64,000 nucleotides of DNA from Membranipora membranacea (taxonomy: Eukaryota; Bryozoa; Gymnolaemata; Cheilostomatida; Membraniporidae), in NCBI GenBank assembly GCA_914767715.1, contig OU612074.1, forward strand, positions 4,791,501 through 4,855,500, in the 5' to 3' direction. The translations under genes were made by a program, and so were the position numbers. How positions within the stretch are numbered: position 1 is the stretch's first letter; every line of letters begins with the position of its first letter. This document shows, piece after piece, positions 41,085-53,960 of this stretch. The notes beneath the pieces were generated by a model. The model was not told the DNA's origin. It made no database searches and was given only the letters and a program-made list of their open reading frames with translations.

Positions 41085-44000
41085 ATGGGACTGACAGGAA
41101 GTAAAGATGAGCCGAAGCCAACACACAAAGTGTACGTCACAACCGGGGACAAGAAATCCAGCGGCACTGCATGGAAACATATTAATGCAAGTGATTTTTG
41201 CTATTTCAAGTTATCTATGACGGCAAATCATTTAAAACAAAAAATTCTCACCTTATTCTGGAAATTGAGAACTTGAATCAATGTTGTTAATAATTTACTC
41301 AACCTTCTAAAGTCTATTATTTCTTTGTTGGAGGGGACCACCTCAAATGTATAAGCAGGCTGAGGAGTTCTAGGGGTATTGAAAATTATTTTACAAATGA
41401 TCATGAAGCACTACTATATCGGTCTCCACCGTTGTGTAGAGACGATCACTTCAAAAACAATATAACAGTGGTTAGGGACAAAGATTCACATTATAGCCTA
41501 ACCTGGCGTTATAATTTCTGTCATCCTGTTATGCATTTGCACTGTTCAACCATGATTCGTAATGCATCACATATTCCATAAGACAAAGTGAGAAGCTGAA
41601 AGACTGATCTTTGTAGATTTTCCAGTAGACCCGATGGTATAATGATAAAATTTTATATTGTAGAAACTCAAAAACTTGTTCATCCATAACTCCGTGTCGT
41701 GTTCTTTGGTCTTGCATTTGAATAAAGAGATAGGGTCTTTGTGTTCCTGTATATTTCTTAGCATAGTCTTCAGAATTCATGAGCCACACACAGAATGCCA
41801 TAAAACAGCTCTTGACTCATGGTTTCTTGACTCATGGTTTCTAGCTGAAGTGCTGTTTGTTGTGCGCACTACCGCATTTTGTATCAGAACCTGTATATTC
41901 AAACTCTTTTTTATGTTGTAGGTAGAGATTGACATGACGGACAGAAAAGGGAGAGTGAGCCAAGGTCAAACATTGATTGACCATCATAGTGTGAAAAAGG
42001 GACATACTGAAGTGTATGGGCTGGCGCTCGCACAGGCTGAGTACATCAAAACAATCAAACTGAGGAGAACAGACACCCACAAGAAACAGGACTGGTCAGT
42101 AATCACCATTATATTTATCATATCATATTATATATATGATTATTTTGGTAAGTTATCAACTCAAAGATAAGTAGTAGAATAGGTTATCAGGTTAGCCTAG
42201 TGGTTAGTGGGTTGGACCATCGCTCTGACGACCGGGGTTCAATTTCCGCGCATGACCACTGGTGTTACCTGAGAAGCCAAGTTCGGTAGGGTGTTCCAAT
42301 GAGTACCAGCACTTTATGCAATGTAGGGTCTCATTTGTCAGGGTTGGGTAAGGAGGGCTTGGACCCAGTGACCGGGCAGTAATGATGTAGTTTTCACCGC
42401 TTAGAAGTACCCATTGTGCCCTACATTAATCGGTATATGAATAAACTCATTATTATTATTATAATTAGGAGACTCAGTTGGTTGAAGCGAATCACAATGC
42501 AGTCCATTGACTACTAAGGTTTGGCAAACAGAGAGCAACCTGGCAGAAAATCTTAGCCTCGCCCTTAATGCAACCATTATTTTGCCACCGGCGCATGATA
42601 TGAATACCTGATTCTAATCAACTTATTTTTGATCAACCATTAAATGGTAACACCAAAAAGCGTGAACGCTCATTATTTTTTATTTACATATACTTTTAGG
42701 TACATAGAGTTGGTGAAAGTTGACTATTTGGATGTTGATCATGATGATGACGATGACCTGGTAATATACTCTAGTTATTTCCCCATACATCGCTGGCTGC
42801 ATCACACTGATGAAATCCTTGTCAGCGAGTTTGACTCAGTGCTTCCACAGGAAGATCACAACATCGAGGTACGCAAAAGAGAGCTAGAGGAGAAACGTGA
42901 TGCCTACCAGTATGATTACAAAATCGAAGGGGGACCTCCGCTGGTATGTACAAGGATGATTTTTTCTACAAATGTTCATTGTCATTTAATTACAAGTAAA
43001 TAAGGTTGATAGAAAGTCACTAAATACAAAGATCAGATAGCACTACGGAACTAGAATTATGACAATTATAATATTATTACTATGATTATTTCAGTACCCT
43101 GCAACCGGACAGCAGAGCTGCCCTGCCAAGAGATCTGAATGCAACCAATCAACTTTTAATCCTTCTGTAAAAACTGTGGCTCCTTGTTCATTTGCCCAAT
43201 TCGGTATTGTTGGTGTCCGATGATTCATGAGCCTTTGCCTAAGATAATAATTTGGCTTCCTAATAATTTAAGAAGTGAACATCGACATAAGAAAATTCAC
43301 AATTTGAGCTTATAGGGATCGGAAAGTTTAACAATTTGATATGTCTCTGTCCATTCTTCAATTGTTTAAAACCGCAAAGATATCATTTGGAAGTTTTTAA
43401 TGATGCTTTGATTTCTTATAGTGTAAGGACCAACCAGATGATGAGCGCTTCACACTTGGTTATGATGTAAGTATTTCAGAACTACTGTGTCTTCAAAGTA
43501 GAGCTGAAAACTAGTATGGCTGTAATGATTGTGTGGTTTTTGGGTATGAAGCTGCCTCGAAATTCGCATAATGAAAATTTGGTAGTCATGTTTCCAGGAA
43601 GCATCTCTACACAATTTACCTTTTAGGAGTTACATTTTCATGCGAGAGAGGCTTGCACAATCCTCTTTTAATTTGTCGACAATTCTAGCTTGATATTATG
43701 TAAATAGAATTTTGACAGATCCAACCCATGAGATGCTTTAAAACACCAGTGCATAAATAGCGTACTGGGCGGGTCTCCAACCCACGGCACACACAATAAT
43801 ACGGAGGTAGAAGAGGGAATTTCTAAATTTGTGAACCAATTCTCCTACACTTTAGGACACGCTTTTTGTGTGTCTCAGTGCCTCTATGAAAATGTTGAAT
43901 AAATTAAATGAAAGTATCATTATCAAATCTCACAGATGCATACATATATGATATAGATAGTTATCTGTTTTTAGGTTGACCTTCTCAAAAGCAATTTTAA

Positions 44001-47000
44001 GTACACACTTCATGCCAAAGTGGTGAAAAAGGTGAAGCCTACTTTTGAGAGTTTGACCGATATAGAAAGTATATATACGGGAGATCATTTTCATGTTCCA
44101 GAGGTGAGTGCATTAATATGAATTTATAATATAATCATTGATTGAAGCCTTGTGTCAAATGTAGAAAGTAAAAATGTTAGAATCATATTTCTTTCACGAC
44201 AATCTTTTGTCTGCATTTGGTTTCTCCAGCAACAGTTATGCAACTTGAGAAGCACAGGGTTCCGTTTACAGTTATTCATATGGCCGGTTTCCGATAGAGC
44301 ATCCCAGAAATAACCCTAGAGATCGTTGGACATCTATGAGGGTGAAATCATTAAATTTTGCGATTGCCCAACATGAAGGACTTTCTGATCCTAAGGTACA
44401 CAACATATCAATGTTCTAAAGTTTAAAGCCTTACCTCAATATTTTTTAGAGATTTTCAAGAATGTTTTTTTCATTGTTCTATTCAGGGTATGTCAGACTG
44501 GACAGAAGATGTTGGGTTTGGACGTCAGAGGCTTACAGGGACCAATCCTGGAGTTATCACACTCTGCCAGGAGCTACCTAAAAAGTACGTAGTTTGGTCA
44601 ACAAAACATAATATATATATAGAGATGGCAACTTCATAAAAAATCTTGCCCTCCATCATCGATCCAGATTACAATCGAGATATAAACAAATGGAAGGAGG
44701 GCATACATTCATCCTTCATTTTATACAAATAATTAAGAAATGAATTCTTTGGCTTTTGTAAAGTTAGCAGCAGGTGTAGAAAAAACATTTGGAATACTTC
44801 ATTTTGGGATCCTTGACAATCTTTTATTGGTTAAGGGTGGTCCTCTAGGTCAATTTTGCGATCTAGCACATTTTGAATACTAAGTCAGGGGAAAGATATC
44901 AAATATAAGTGCCATTGGGCCTTGACACCAGAGGGAACAGACTCATTCTACCAAATTATGGTTTTAATTGTGCATCTATATATATATTTTTTGGGTCCCA
45001 ATTGGGGTTCACACAGTCTCTTCGGATCAGGACTTAAAACGGGGTACACACAGTCCCTTCGGATCAGGACTTAAAACAATGGAGGTCTTCTGTATGTACA
45101 GCATCATCGTGCATGCAGATAATAGAGCCCTCCTGTATGGTATAGCTCTATACAGGAGGATGCTGTCATTAGCCACTGCAGCTCCGGCCTTGTTGCTCTA
45201 TGCTTCACACTTGGTTAAAGCTGTCAGTGGTTGAAAAGTGGCACTAACGACTTGGAACCCTAGTCGTCACTATAAAAACCTCTTCCTAGCAGCACCTTGG
45301 TGCAGTCCTCATCTACCTAGATGGACAGCAACATTATTATTATATATGTATTATACAAACTCATCATGGACTCTCTCCGTTGTCATACACTAACTGGCGT
45401 TATTGTTATTTTCTTAGTATGGCGACAAGTATCAATGATATCGAGAAGAACCTACCATCGGGTAAATCCTTTGACGATTGTATAAAGGCTAAGCGAGTAT
45501 ACATGGTAGATATGTCATTTTTACACAAAATGGAGGCTGCTGAACCATTGCCAGGACCAGTAGGCCTCTTCTGTGTGGCAGATAATGAGATGTTACTTCC
45601 CATAGCTATCCAACTAACTCCAGAGGAAACTGCACCGGTAAGCGCACAACTTAAAAAAGGCAATGACTCCAGTCTCCGTTCTAATAATATGAAAGTTCAA
45701 AAGCTGTATGTACCATCTTCATACTGCTGAATAGAACAAAGCAACAAGAACAAAACGGTTCTCACCTAATTATTTGCTTCTTGTTTATCTTGATAAAAAC
45801 TTTAATTCAAATATTGAATAAAAAACTTAAGTAAAATATTACTATGGTGTTTTCTTCTTTAGGTTTTACACCCAAAGATCCTTACTACACATGGATGGCT
45901 GCCAAGATGTGGTTTAACCTTGCTGATGCTTCAGTCCATCAATCTTCGTCCCATCTTGGTAAGTTCATCTCACTTTATTTAGCTGCATTCAGCTTTTGGT
46001 GTTCTTTACTCCCAAAATCTTGTAGTTTATAACCTATACCTGAAGATTGCTGTAGTTTTGTTGATCTTGGGAAAAGCTTTGTCCATCTTCCCAGGTCGTG
46101 AATTTTAATAAAATTAGGAAAAAGAGTGGGTTACTTAATAGATAGACAAAGGAACATGCAGATTTGTAGACAGACAGAGGGATAGACAGAGATTGACAGA
46201 CGAACCTCCGATAAGCAGATAACCAAATAAATGATGATAAGCCCCCAAATATCAGCCCCTGCCGAGACTTGATTGTATGAAAATAAATAAATAAAATAGA
46301 TAGCAGTTTATTGGTAAATCTGTCAAAGACAGTTTACAATTGTTTAAAAGTGCTCTGTGATTGTAATGGCATATCATTTAAAACTTTGATACTGGTGTGG
46401 TATGGTATAAAACTACATAAAAATCTTTCAGTCTTAATGAAACAATTATAACAGTCTTTTTTCTGATTTATCAAGGATTCACACATTTGATAGTGGAGTC
46501 GGTCTGCGTCGCTGTGAACAGACAGCTGTCTCAATCACATCCAGTATTCAGGCTCTTCGCTCCTCATATGCGCTTCGTAATCAGAATCAACCAGTAAGTT
46601 CATCGTTAAAATTAGTTCTCTGCATACCATTGCAAGAGATCACCTCTATGAGCACCTGACAAAAGCCAGTCAACGCAAACACACATATCTTTTTTATGCA
46701 AATACATGTATTCTTCCATGAATCGCTGCTGTAATTTATATCTAAGATATCCATAATTTAATTTTCGTGTCCTCACACTAGGCTGGCTGTGGATAGATTG
46801 ATTAATGAGAATGGACTGCTGGATCAGGTGATGAGGCTCGGACACGAAGGAGTATTTAACATCATCAACCACGATTACTCCAAGTGGTCGCTTCAGCAGG
46901 ATGGTAACTTCTTGAAAAATCTGAAAAAGAGAGGCGTACAAGATGTCAAATCCCTTCCCAACTACCACTACAGAGATGATGGAAAGAAGTTATGGCTGGC

Positions 47001-48994
47001 TCTGCAAAAATATGTACATAAAGCTGTTGGCGGTTTTTATGGTAGGCTGAAAACATCATACATCTACATGAATTAGTTAGTTGGGGAACCAGAATTCACC
47101 TGCTGCTGCTTTGGTCAATATGGGCCGCCATCACGTTTACTTTTTTATATGAGAAAATATTAATGGGAGTCAGGTCTCTTGATTACATTGCGATGAAAAA
47201 TGCATTCAAATTCAAATCATAGTATTATCATCCACCTTCAACAACTATGATAATGTATCGCACCAACTAAAGTCACATTATCGTAAGGCTTAGCGGAGCG
47301 AAATGAGCCACCATAAATTGCCAATAACTTGCTATTATGATCATTGAGACTATATTTGATTGTGTTTATAAGGTCAAGGTAAGAATGCAGAGAAGAGACT
47401 TCATGAAGATCATGAGATACAAGGGTGGATAAATGAGCTCATCAATGACTGTCATATCCAGGTAAGGTTGAAACTGAGCATAGTGGCAAGTCACTGTTGG
47501 TGCTCCCTGCGTCTTGAATTCGGCCATCATTACTATTATGTACATACAAGTCTGTATATTGTGGGGAGTAAATATTGTATTTCTGTACTCGAGATAGTCA
47601 TCGATAGACTAGCCAAAAAGGCTGACAATAACATGTGACTTGTTACTTAGCCATCCCGTCACATCTCCCTCATTGCTATTAGCTATGATTGTCTCACATC
47701 ATCTGGTCTACTTATACCAGGCTAGCAGATCGAAAAAAACTAGGTCTACGATGTAACCATATATCCCTTCATCTTTAAACAGCCTATTTTTTGTTTCTTA
47801 CATATTATTCCGTTTTTTGTTTCTAGGATATGCCTGTAAAGCAGAAGGATGGCCAATATTATGTTGAGACATTAGATGACCTGACGGAAATTGTGACTGT
47901 GTTCATCTTTATCTCTAGTGTTCAGCACGCTGCTGTGAATTTTCTGCAATATGACCAATATGGATTTCCACCCAACTACCCCGGACTATTGAGGGGAACC
48001 TGGCCTACAAACAAGGTATATTACTGCATTATTTACACACTGAGTAAGGGCTGACTCAGTTAGTTACAGAGAGCAATTCAGCGTAGCCATTGCAACCTCA
48101 CCATTTTAACCAGCATTTTTTAAAACCAACAAACAAGAAGCTTTATTAAGTGTTTTTTATGTGTTGTACCCCTATCCTTGGTTTGTTTTTGATGGTGTCC
48201 TGTAATTTGTGTCATCTGTGATGCTCTATATGTCACTCATAATAAACCTGATATGTACTCATAATCTGCAATGCATGTAAAACTGATGCGAATCGGTATT
48301 TCAATCTGAACACAAAATTTGATTATGGTATAAACATCCTGAGAACTTGCTATATTATTTATATATCTATATAAAGGACCAATTGACAGAGGATGACATA
48401 GTGGAAATTTTACCCCCCAAAGAGCAGACGTTTGACATGATGACCCTTACCAAAGCTCTGAGTACTAATGATACACAGCAACTAGGAAATTTTGATGTAC
48501 AGTTTGCCTACGATCCAACAAGTCTGGCTGCTCAGCAAGAGTAAGTATAAATGGACAGTTTTATGTATATTTGGCATGTATTTGATTGACTGATGAATTG
48601 ATCAACTGATTGATTGATTGATCGATCGATTGAGTACTAAAGTTATGAAGAAAGTAAAAGCGCATTAAAAAAGTTGTGTACTACTATTAAACTGAAAAGC
48701 GGAACTGTAGTATCTTATTACATCACTCACTGATATCATCCTACTTAGTTTACCTTAAACAGGCCTAACTGGCTGTAGCACTTTACAATCGAAATTTGTT
48801 ACTGCCCTTTTCGTTGGGCGGTGATCAACGCCGCAATTGTAGTTTGCTTGCATTGTGATTTGCCTTTTTCTCTATTCAGGCTGCAGAATACTTTGAAAGA
48901 CATTGATTCAAAACTGGCACAGAAAAACAAGTACCGCAAAGACAAGTACAGGGCTCTGATGCCGAGGTACGTTCCAAACAGCATCAGTATATAA
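41085..48994 (+). CDS. PLAT-domain lipoxygenase (15 exons)
   Basis: Exons: 41085-41190, 41926-42094, 42700-42943, 43422-43466, 43975-44103, 44258-44395, 44487-44584, 45418-45637, 45863-45958, 46476-46593, 46782-47041, 47373-47461, 47827-48015, 48377-48540, 48880-48994. About 726 aa, fitting animal lipoxygenases (660-800). An N-terminal PLAT beta-sandwich (from [16 protein letters not shown] to KTIKLRR) precedes the catalytic domain. Iron ligands are present: the His pair in VHQSSSHL, His and Asn in [12 protein letters not shown], and the C-terminal Ile of VPNSISI. Other hallmarks are [32 protein letters not shown] and YHYRDDG. No signal peptide, so probably cytosolic. It oxidises polyunsaturated fatty acids; position specificity cannot be read from sequence here. 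The junction of exons 8 and 9 lacks one base for the frame. A 69-nt open stretch at about 43094-43162 could be a cassette exon. Confidence 0.92.
42189..42468 (+). mobile_element. tRNA-derived SINE, family 1, with (ATT)n tail
   Basis: The head TTAGCCTAGTGGTTAGTGGG (A box) and GGGGTTCAATTTCC (B box) form a tRNA-like polymerase III promoter. A body of about 200 bp follows. The end ATAAACTCATTATTATTATT resembles the 3' end of the LINE at 38640-38668 (ATAAACTTTATTATTATTAT), suggesting that LINE's machinery moved it. It lies in the third lipoxygenase intron region (between exons 2 and 3). Confidence 0.8.
45004..45077. repeat. 37-bp tandem duplication
   Basis: Two copies of a unit with CACAGTCTCTTCGGATCAGG and ACTTAAAAC lie head to tail in the lipoxygenase intron between 44584 and 45418. 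A 10-bp-stem hairpin (CCTCCTGTAT / ATACAGGAGG) follows at about 45129-45163, and an (ATT)n run at 45333-45345. The whole 44.99-45.35 kb block may be a decayed retroelement end; this is inference. Confidence 0.75.
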
Positions 48995-49480
48995 AAACAA
49001 ATTTCCTGAAGGCCATAAATTCAAAGTGACCAATCAAGAATGGCTAACCATTGTGTTGGCTCTGTTTGGCCTATCAGAGCTACAGAATGGCTTGTTGTTC
49101 TGATATTAGGAATCAACATATTAAGATCATATTTATCATGATGGTTATTTTAATTTATATAATTATGTGTGGTACGGTTAAGATTTTGTGAGCTTAGTTC
49201 ATTATCTTATATGATATCATCATTTTGTACCATTTTTATGAAGCTTTAAATCTAGCCTTTCTTGAGTGTGCTACACTACATTTCTACTTTTGAGTACCGT
49301 ACTTTACTTTGATCCATACATTCACTGTAATAAAAAAAATAATTGAATAAGATACATTGACTAACACTGCAATATGTAATGACGTCTCAGTGACTCAAAT
49401 GATGTAAATGATGGCCTTACATATGCGACATTGTAACTTAAATGTCTATTAGAGCATTAAGAGGGTGTATTTCCTTCACA
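48995..49480. other. Downstream of the lipoxygenase, nothing recognised
   Basis: This holds the 3' untranslated region of the lipoxygenase. AATAAA-like words occur near 49330-49350. No other feature was seen. Confidence 0.4.
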
Positions 49481-49900
49481 GTTCACAACCGCTAGAGTAA
49501 CTCCTATTCATAAGGATGGGGATACCAAAGATTCATCTTAATGTTGCCCTTATATCAATCTTTCCTAAGCTATCTTAAATTTGAATTCCGGAACTCAAAA
49601 TTATCTCACCACAAACAAACTTTGACACAAATTATAGTGTGAATTTAGAGAAGGACATTCTTGTGATGATTCCCTACAAAAACTTATTTCTGACTGTTTA
49701 TCAGCAAGGTGGGATGGTCATTTTGTGGCTATGATGTTCTTGGATTTTGAAAAAGCTTTTGACTCCGTTGACCATAAAATTCTTCTGAGAAAATTGACAA
49801 TGCAAGGTCTAATATACATTACATTACATTTGACTATGCCGATGATACAGTTTTCATGTCAAAATCTGATAACTCTGATACACTTATGATACCAACGTCG
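49480..49900 (+). mobile_element. Dead LINE fragment (reverse transcriptase remnant)
   Basis: Frames at 49495-49900 read RVTPIHKDGDTKDSS, then FLDFEKAFDSVDHKILLRK, then YADDTVFMSKSDNSDT, the ordered motifs of a LINE reverse transcriptase. Deletions have brought the palm motifs together and stops interrupt it. It is not the same family as the LINE at 34-38.7 kb, judging by the AFDSVDH and YADD boxes. Confidence 0.8.
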
Positions 49901-50990
49901 ACCGATTTAGACATTTTATATATTGTTGGTATCATAACCTCTTTAAAAGAGTGTTACAAAGTTCATGGACCAATCTGAGCTGACTTTGCGCGGTTACCAG
50001 ACCACTATTTTGGGATTGAAAAAGACTTGGACTGACCAGGGTTGCAGTTTAGAAAAGTTAGCGAACGTCCGAGGCGGGGCCAAAGTATTACTAGGATTTA
50101 TGTATATTGATCTTCACTTGATAAATAGTTGGTAAAGAAAAATATTAGTATGTTGTTAAACATAAAAAAATCTCTTTTATGGTTGTACAACCTTCACACA
50201 GAGCCACCTCTCTAGAATTGAATAAAAAATAACGAATCAGATCAATTGATTTTTACAATTGCATATTGTTGATATCTATAGAAGTTTGTTACCTCAGTTT
50301 TGGTGGAGGAACATCTAAAAAGCTGTGTATCAAACATAGACCTTATGGTAGGGTCTGTGGTATCAAATAATTTTGTACCTTATACGTTATCTATAAAAAA
50401 GCCAGGGACTGAAGACTGCAACATGTTTTCGTCTGATTCAAATTTTCGAAGGTTTGAAACTGTGAAGAATTTTATCTCTGTCTGCAACATCCTATATTGA
50501 ACAATCCACATAAAGCCATTGGAGTCCAGCTGTTGGTACTCGTCATCTGCAATTAACCCTATGACCTAGCCTATTTTGGCAAACTTTGATGTGAGGGTGG
50601 GGGGAGGAGAACAAAGCTTGCCAAAATAAGCAACAAGCTGTCACAACAAATCTTGTCAAAACAGGCCACCTATACACCCAAATCCACAATACCTTACAGG
50701 ATAAAAATAATCACGGATTTTAAAGTTTGTGAACTGGTCAAGAATAGGGAAATTGATAAAAAATGATCAGTGAATATGAATTTGATTTGAAATTCAATGA
50801 AAGTTTTCAGCCTGTGGGGTCATCGCGAATAGGCAGAGGGTGATGGGTGTTTCTACTTCAGCTCTTTAGTCGCATTTAATTCCAACTGAATTACTCAGGA
50901 ACTTCTCTCCCATACCCTTATTTAACGTTCATGCAGAGGTGTCCGAATGTCGAAATAGTTGGACGGAGAGTCTGTACTGGTTGGGCATAT
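49901..50990. other. No gene recognised
   Basis: It is AT-rich, with short open frames of no recognisable family. A family A MITE fragment follows at 50992-51050. Confidence 0.4.
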
Positions 50991-50991
50991 T

Positions 50992-51050
50992 CTATATCAA
51001 GTTTTATCCATTTGCCTGCATTTTGGAGTTGCCCCCCCCCTCTACTGGCC
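50992..51050. mobile_element. MITE, family A (fragment)
   Basis: ATATCAAGTTTTATCCATTT and GCCTGCATTTTGGAGTTGCC match the left half of family A, ending at CTCTACTGGCC. It abuts the inverted caspase-gene exon fragment, so the MITE, or breakage at it, may mark one end of that rearrangement. Confidence 0.6.
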
Positions 51051-51053
51051 AGA

Positions 51054-51475
51054 GCCGCAGTTTGATGCTTGACTTTAATGTCAAACTTCTCAGAATGAGT
51101 GCTTGCTGAAGCCCATCAGTTTCTAATTCTTTCAGTTTTTCGATAGTCTTACTCCGCAGTGTGTATGGTGATGGGTTCTTGCGTTTCAACTCAAGGACAA
51201 CATCTCTAAACAACTTCCTCTTTTTTTCTATGGATTTTTATTTTGCTTCTTTTCTTTCGCTCGTTCATTTTTGTTATCCCCCGCAAAAAATTTGGACATT
51301 TAAGGTGCTTAAAATTGTCATCTCCGCTTTGCCAAGAAAACGACAACTGCCAGCAAGTCCTGTGTCTGTTAAGACCCAATAGTTGGTTTAATTCACAGAA
51401 ATATAGATATGTTATGTATATGTAAAGGCTCACCAGGTTGTTGAGTAGGTTAAACAACTGCCCGGCGTCATCCAT
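51054..51475 (-). pseudogene. Inverted partial copy of the caspase-gene first exon, with possible upstream exon
   Basis: On the minus strand 51223-51054 reads FRDVVLELKRKNPSPYTL and KELETDGLQQALILRS, matching the start of the intact exon at 55085-55250 (FRDVLLELKGKNPSQFSL). It then breaks off at a MITE. Immediately upstream on the minus strand, 51475-51434 could be an exon (MDDAGQLFNLLNNL, donor GTGAGC), and an open stretch at 51355-51206 reads DDNFKHLKCPNFLRGITKMN. The three pieces do not join in one clear frame. Either a truncated relative of the caspase gene or a gene remnant. Confidence 0.6.
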
Positions 51476-51479
51476 ATTC

Positions 51480-53960
51480 CATATTTATAACATGTCAGAA
51501 AATAGCAGAAAACAAATCTAAGGAGAACTGTAGCTTTATCGACTCTAAAGTTTTATAAACACATAAACTGCTGATTCAGTTCGCCCTGTAAGCACATAGA
51601 TAATTGAAAAAAAATATTTCAATTGGTAAACACAAAAAATTGATGTACTGTCATGGCGTTGCTCTGCTTGCAGCACATCAAAAAATCTGGGTAAGTGATT
51701 TTTATTTATTTTCCTTAAAACGCTAATGGTATTAGGTTAGATAACTGGAGCATTAGCGTTAAATATCACCAACTTTCGACACAAGTTCAAGATATGACTG
51801 AAAGGTTGATCGATGAAAAACTTGCCCTCCTGTTAACTCAGTGAAATTCCATAAAACCCCCCCTTGTGATTTCTGTTTTGAGGGCAGAAAACAACAACAC
51901 TTCTAATTAATATTGTATGGGAATAAAGCTTTTACACTTTTAACATGAGTTTTGACCCAAGGATCCGCGACAATATCATAGAAATATAAAAAAGCTGGAT
52001 TTGCCAGAGCAAACTTATTTGGTCTTCAATCAAAGATTTCTCGACAAAATCCATCACGTCTAAGTTTGTTGCTGAATTGTGTGATTTTTCAGCTGCAGAC
52101 GTCTCAGGAAATCAGAACTTCAATAGGTAACTCATGTAAAAGCATCTGGGTATAAAGGCGATTAAAACTCGGCATTTTTAAGTTATATTTGAAACAATTG
52201 TTAGACCGAGAAACTCTCCATTCTCAAAATCGAAGAACTCATCATGAGATTATTTATATTTGGCTATCATACTGCCTTTCAGGGGCTTTGAGTAATACTG
52301 GATTGATCTTCACATAATTCATAACCAGTCCATTGGAAATTCACCATTGATCCATCGATCCACTATTTGAATTAGTTGGGATGCCATCAACTGGTTTTCT
52401 GTACTTGTATTCTATTTGTTCCATTTGCAAATAAGACGTAACTCAAATCTGGGGCTGGATACATGGAAGAATGTTGTACAATGCAATAATGTGGTTAAAA
52501 CTATCCTGATTGTTACCTCTTGACTAAAGGATGGAGGAATGATTTTGTGGATTGTGGACTTTTTGGATACTTGGAACTAGAGATAAGGAGAGGCAGTTCT
52601 TCATAGGGAGATTGTGAACGTTAAAACAGCATATACACTGTACGAGCAAACTTTGCTTTCATCATCAAGACATATTCGATTTCTTTGAATTTGGAGTTGT
52701 GCATCGCCGGATCACCAGTCGAATGAGATATAAAATCTTTATTTGTTACTAACAACAAAGATGAAGCGAAAATACTTGGCTGACAAATTTAAAAATTGAA
52801 TGCTTGTCTGCTAATGGCACTATAAAACTCTGCATCGTGATAAAAGTTATCTGCCGTCATAGATGGAAGGTCAACTAATCATCTGATGAGTATACTGAAT
52901 GCCAATACCTCATTGCAATCTCGGTAAATTATCACCATAGACTTTATATACTATAGTATATTAGTATATTAGTATATTAAGTCTATGATTATCACACTCA
53001 TCTAAAAATTTAGAACTTTGTTTTTTGAGTGGATTATAAAAGTGATTGATCGTCAGCAAACACTATCTCTCAAACAGGCAATGACACAAAGTGGGAGTTG
53101 TGTTTCTCCAGATCCAAGTGGATATAAAAGCTTGAAACACAAATTACACTACACTGAACGGCAGTGGAGGAACTATTGGTACTAGAGGCGTCTTGGCTTT
53201 GCTTGTTGTCAAGTAGAATAGCCTTTAAATTGTACTTGAAGGCCATCTTAATTGGTAAACAGTATATAGGTAAACCTTGTCTGTTTTCTGAAAAAAATTT
53301 ACATGATATTGCTAGCTACTGACAGAGAACTGACCCAAAGAACATCAGTCTGCTGGTAGCAAGCAAAAAAAAATTTAATCGTTCTGTTATCCACTACAAA
53401 ATGTATTACCAAGCCCTGACTGGTATCACATCAGTACGATTACTGGCTTTGCAGTATCTATTCACTAACCAGTATATTGATTTAGAAGAGACACACATAA
53501 ACCAAAGAATAGGGTAGTTTCGCAACTTGAATCATGTTTTTCTTTTCGTTTACACATTGCAGCCTCGTTTCTATTCTGATTATTTTGAGTAAAAGGTATG
53601 TGCTTGTCATCACATAAATGGGGAAATTTCCCTGCGACTTATTCAGATTATTCCAGAGCTTTCATAACTTCCTTTAACAATAATCAGTAGATCACACACA
53701 TCAGATATGTGGCTGTAATTTATTACATAGATAGGGTATTTTATTGCCAGTGCCTAGTTAGATTTATCTCAAAATATCATTGTCAATACTGCGCTCATTA
53801 CCAGACGCACAGCAACTTGGCTGTGGAGATATGATACCTCGTGTTAATGCTTTGACTGACATTATTTATCTCACACAAGAAGTTGAGCCCTTGCCTGTCC
53901 TACTCTGAGCCATGTTTGTTTTGGCACTCTATTATCAAATACACGTATGTACACAATATG
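51480..53960. other. No gene recognised
   Basis: I see no supported exon. A hairpin lies at about 52933-52988: CATAGACTT and AAGTCTATG flank a run of TATTAG/ATATTA repeats. Otherwise featureless and AT-rich. Confidence 0.4.

Noticed and set aside
42195-42262. tRNA gene
   Set aside because: It has A- and B-box sequence, but arms do not pair as a tRNA and it is followed by a SINE body and (ATT)n tail.
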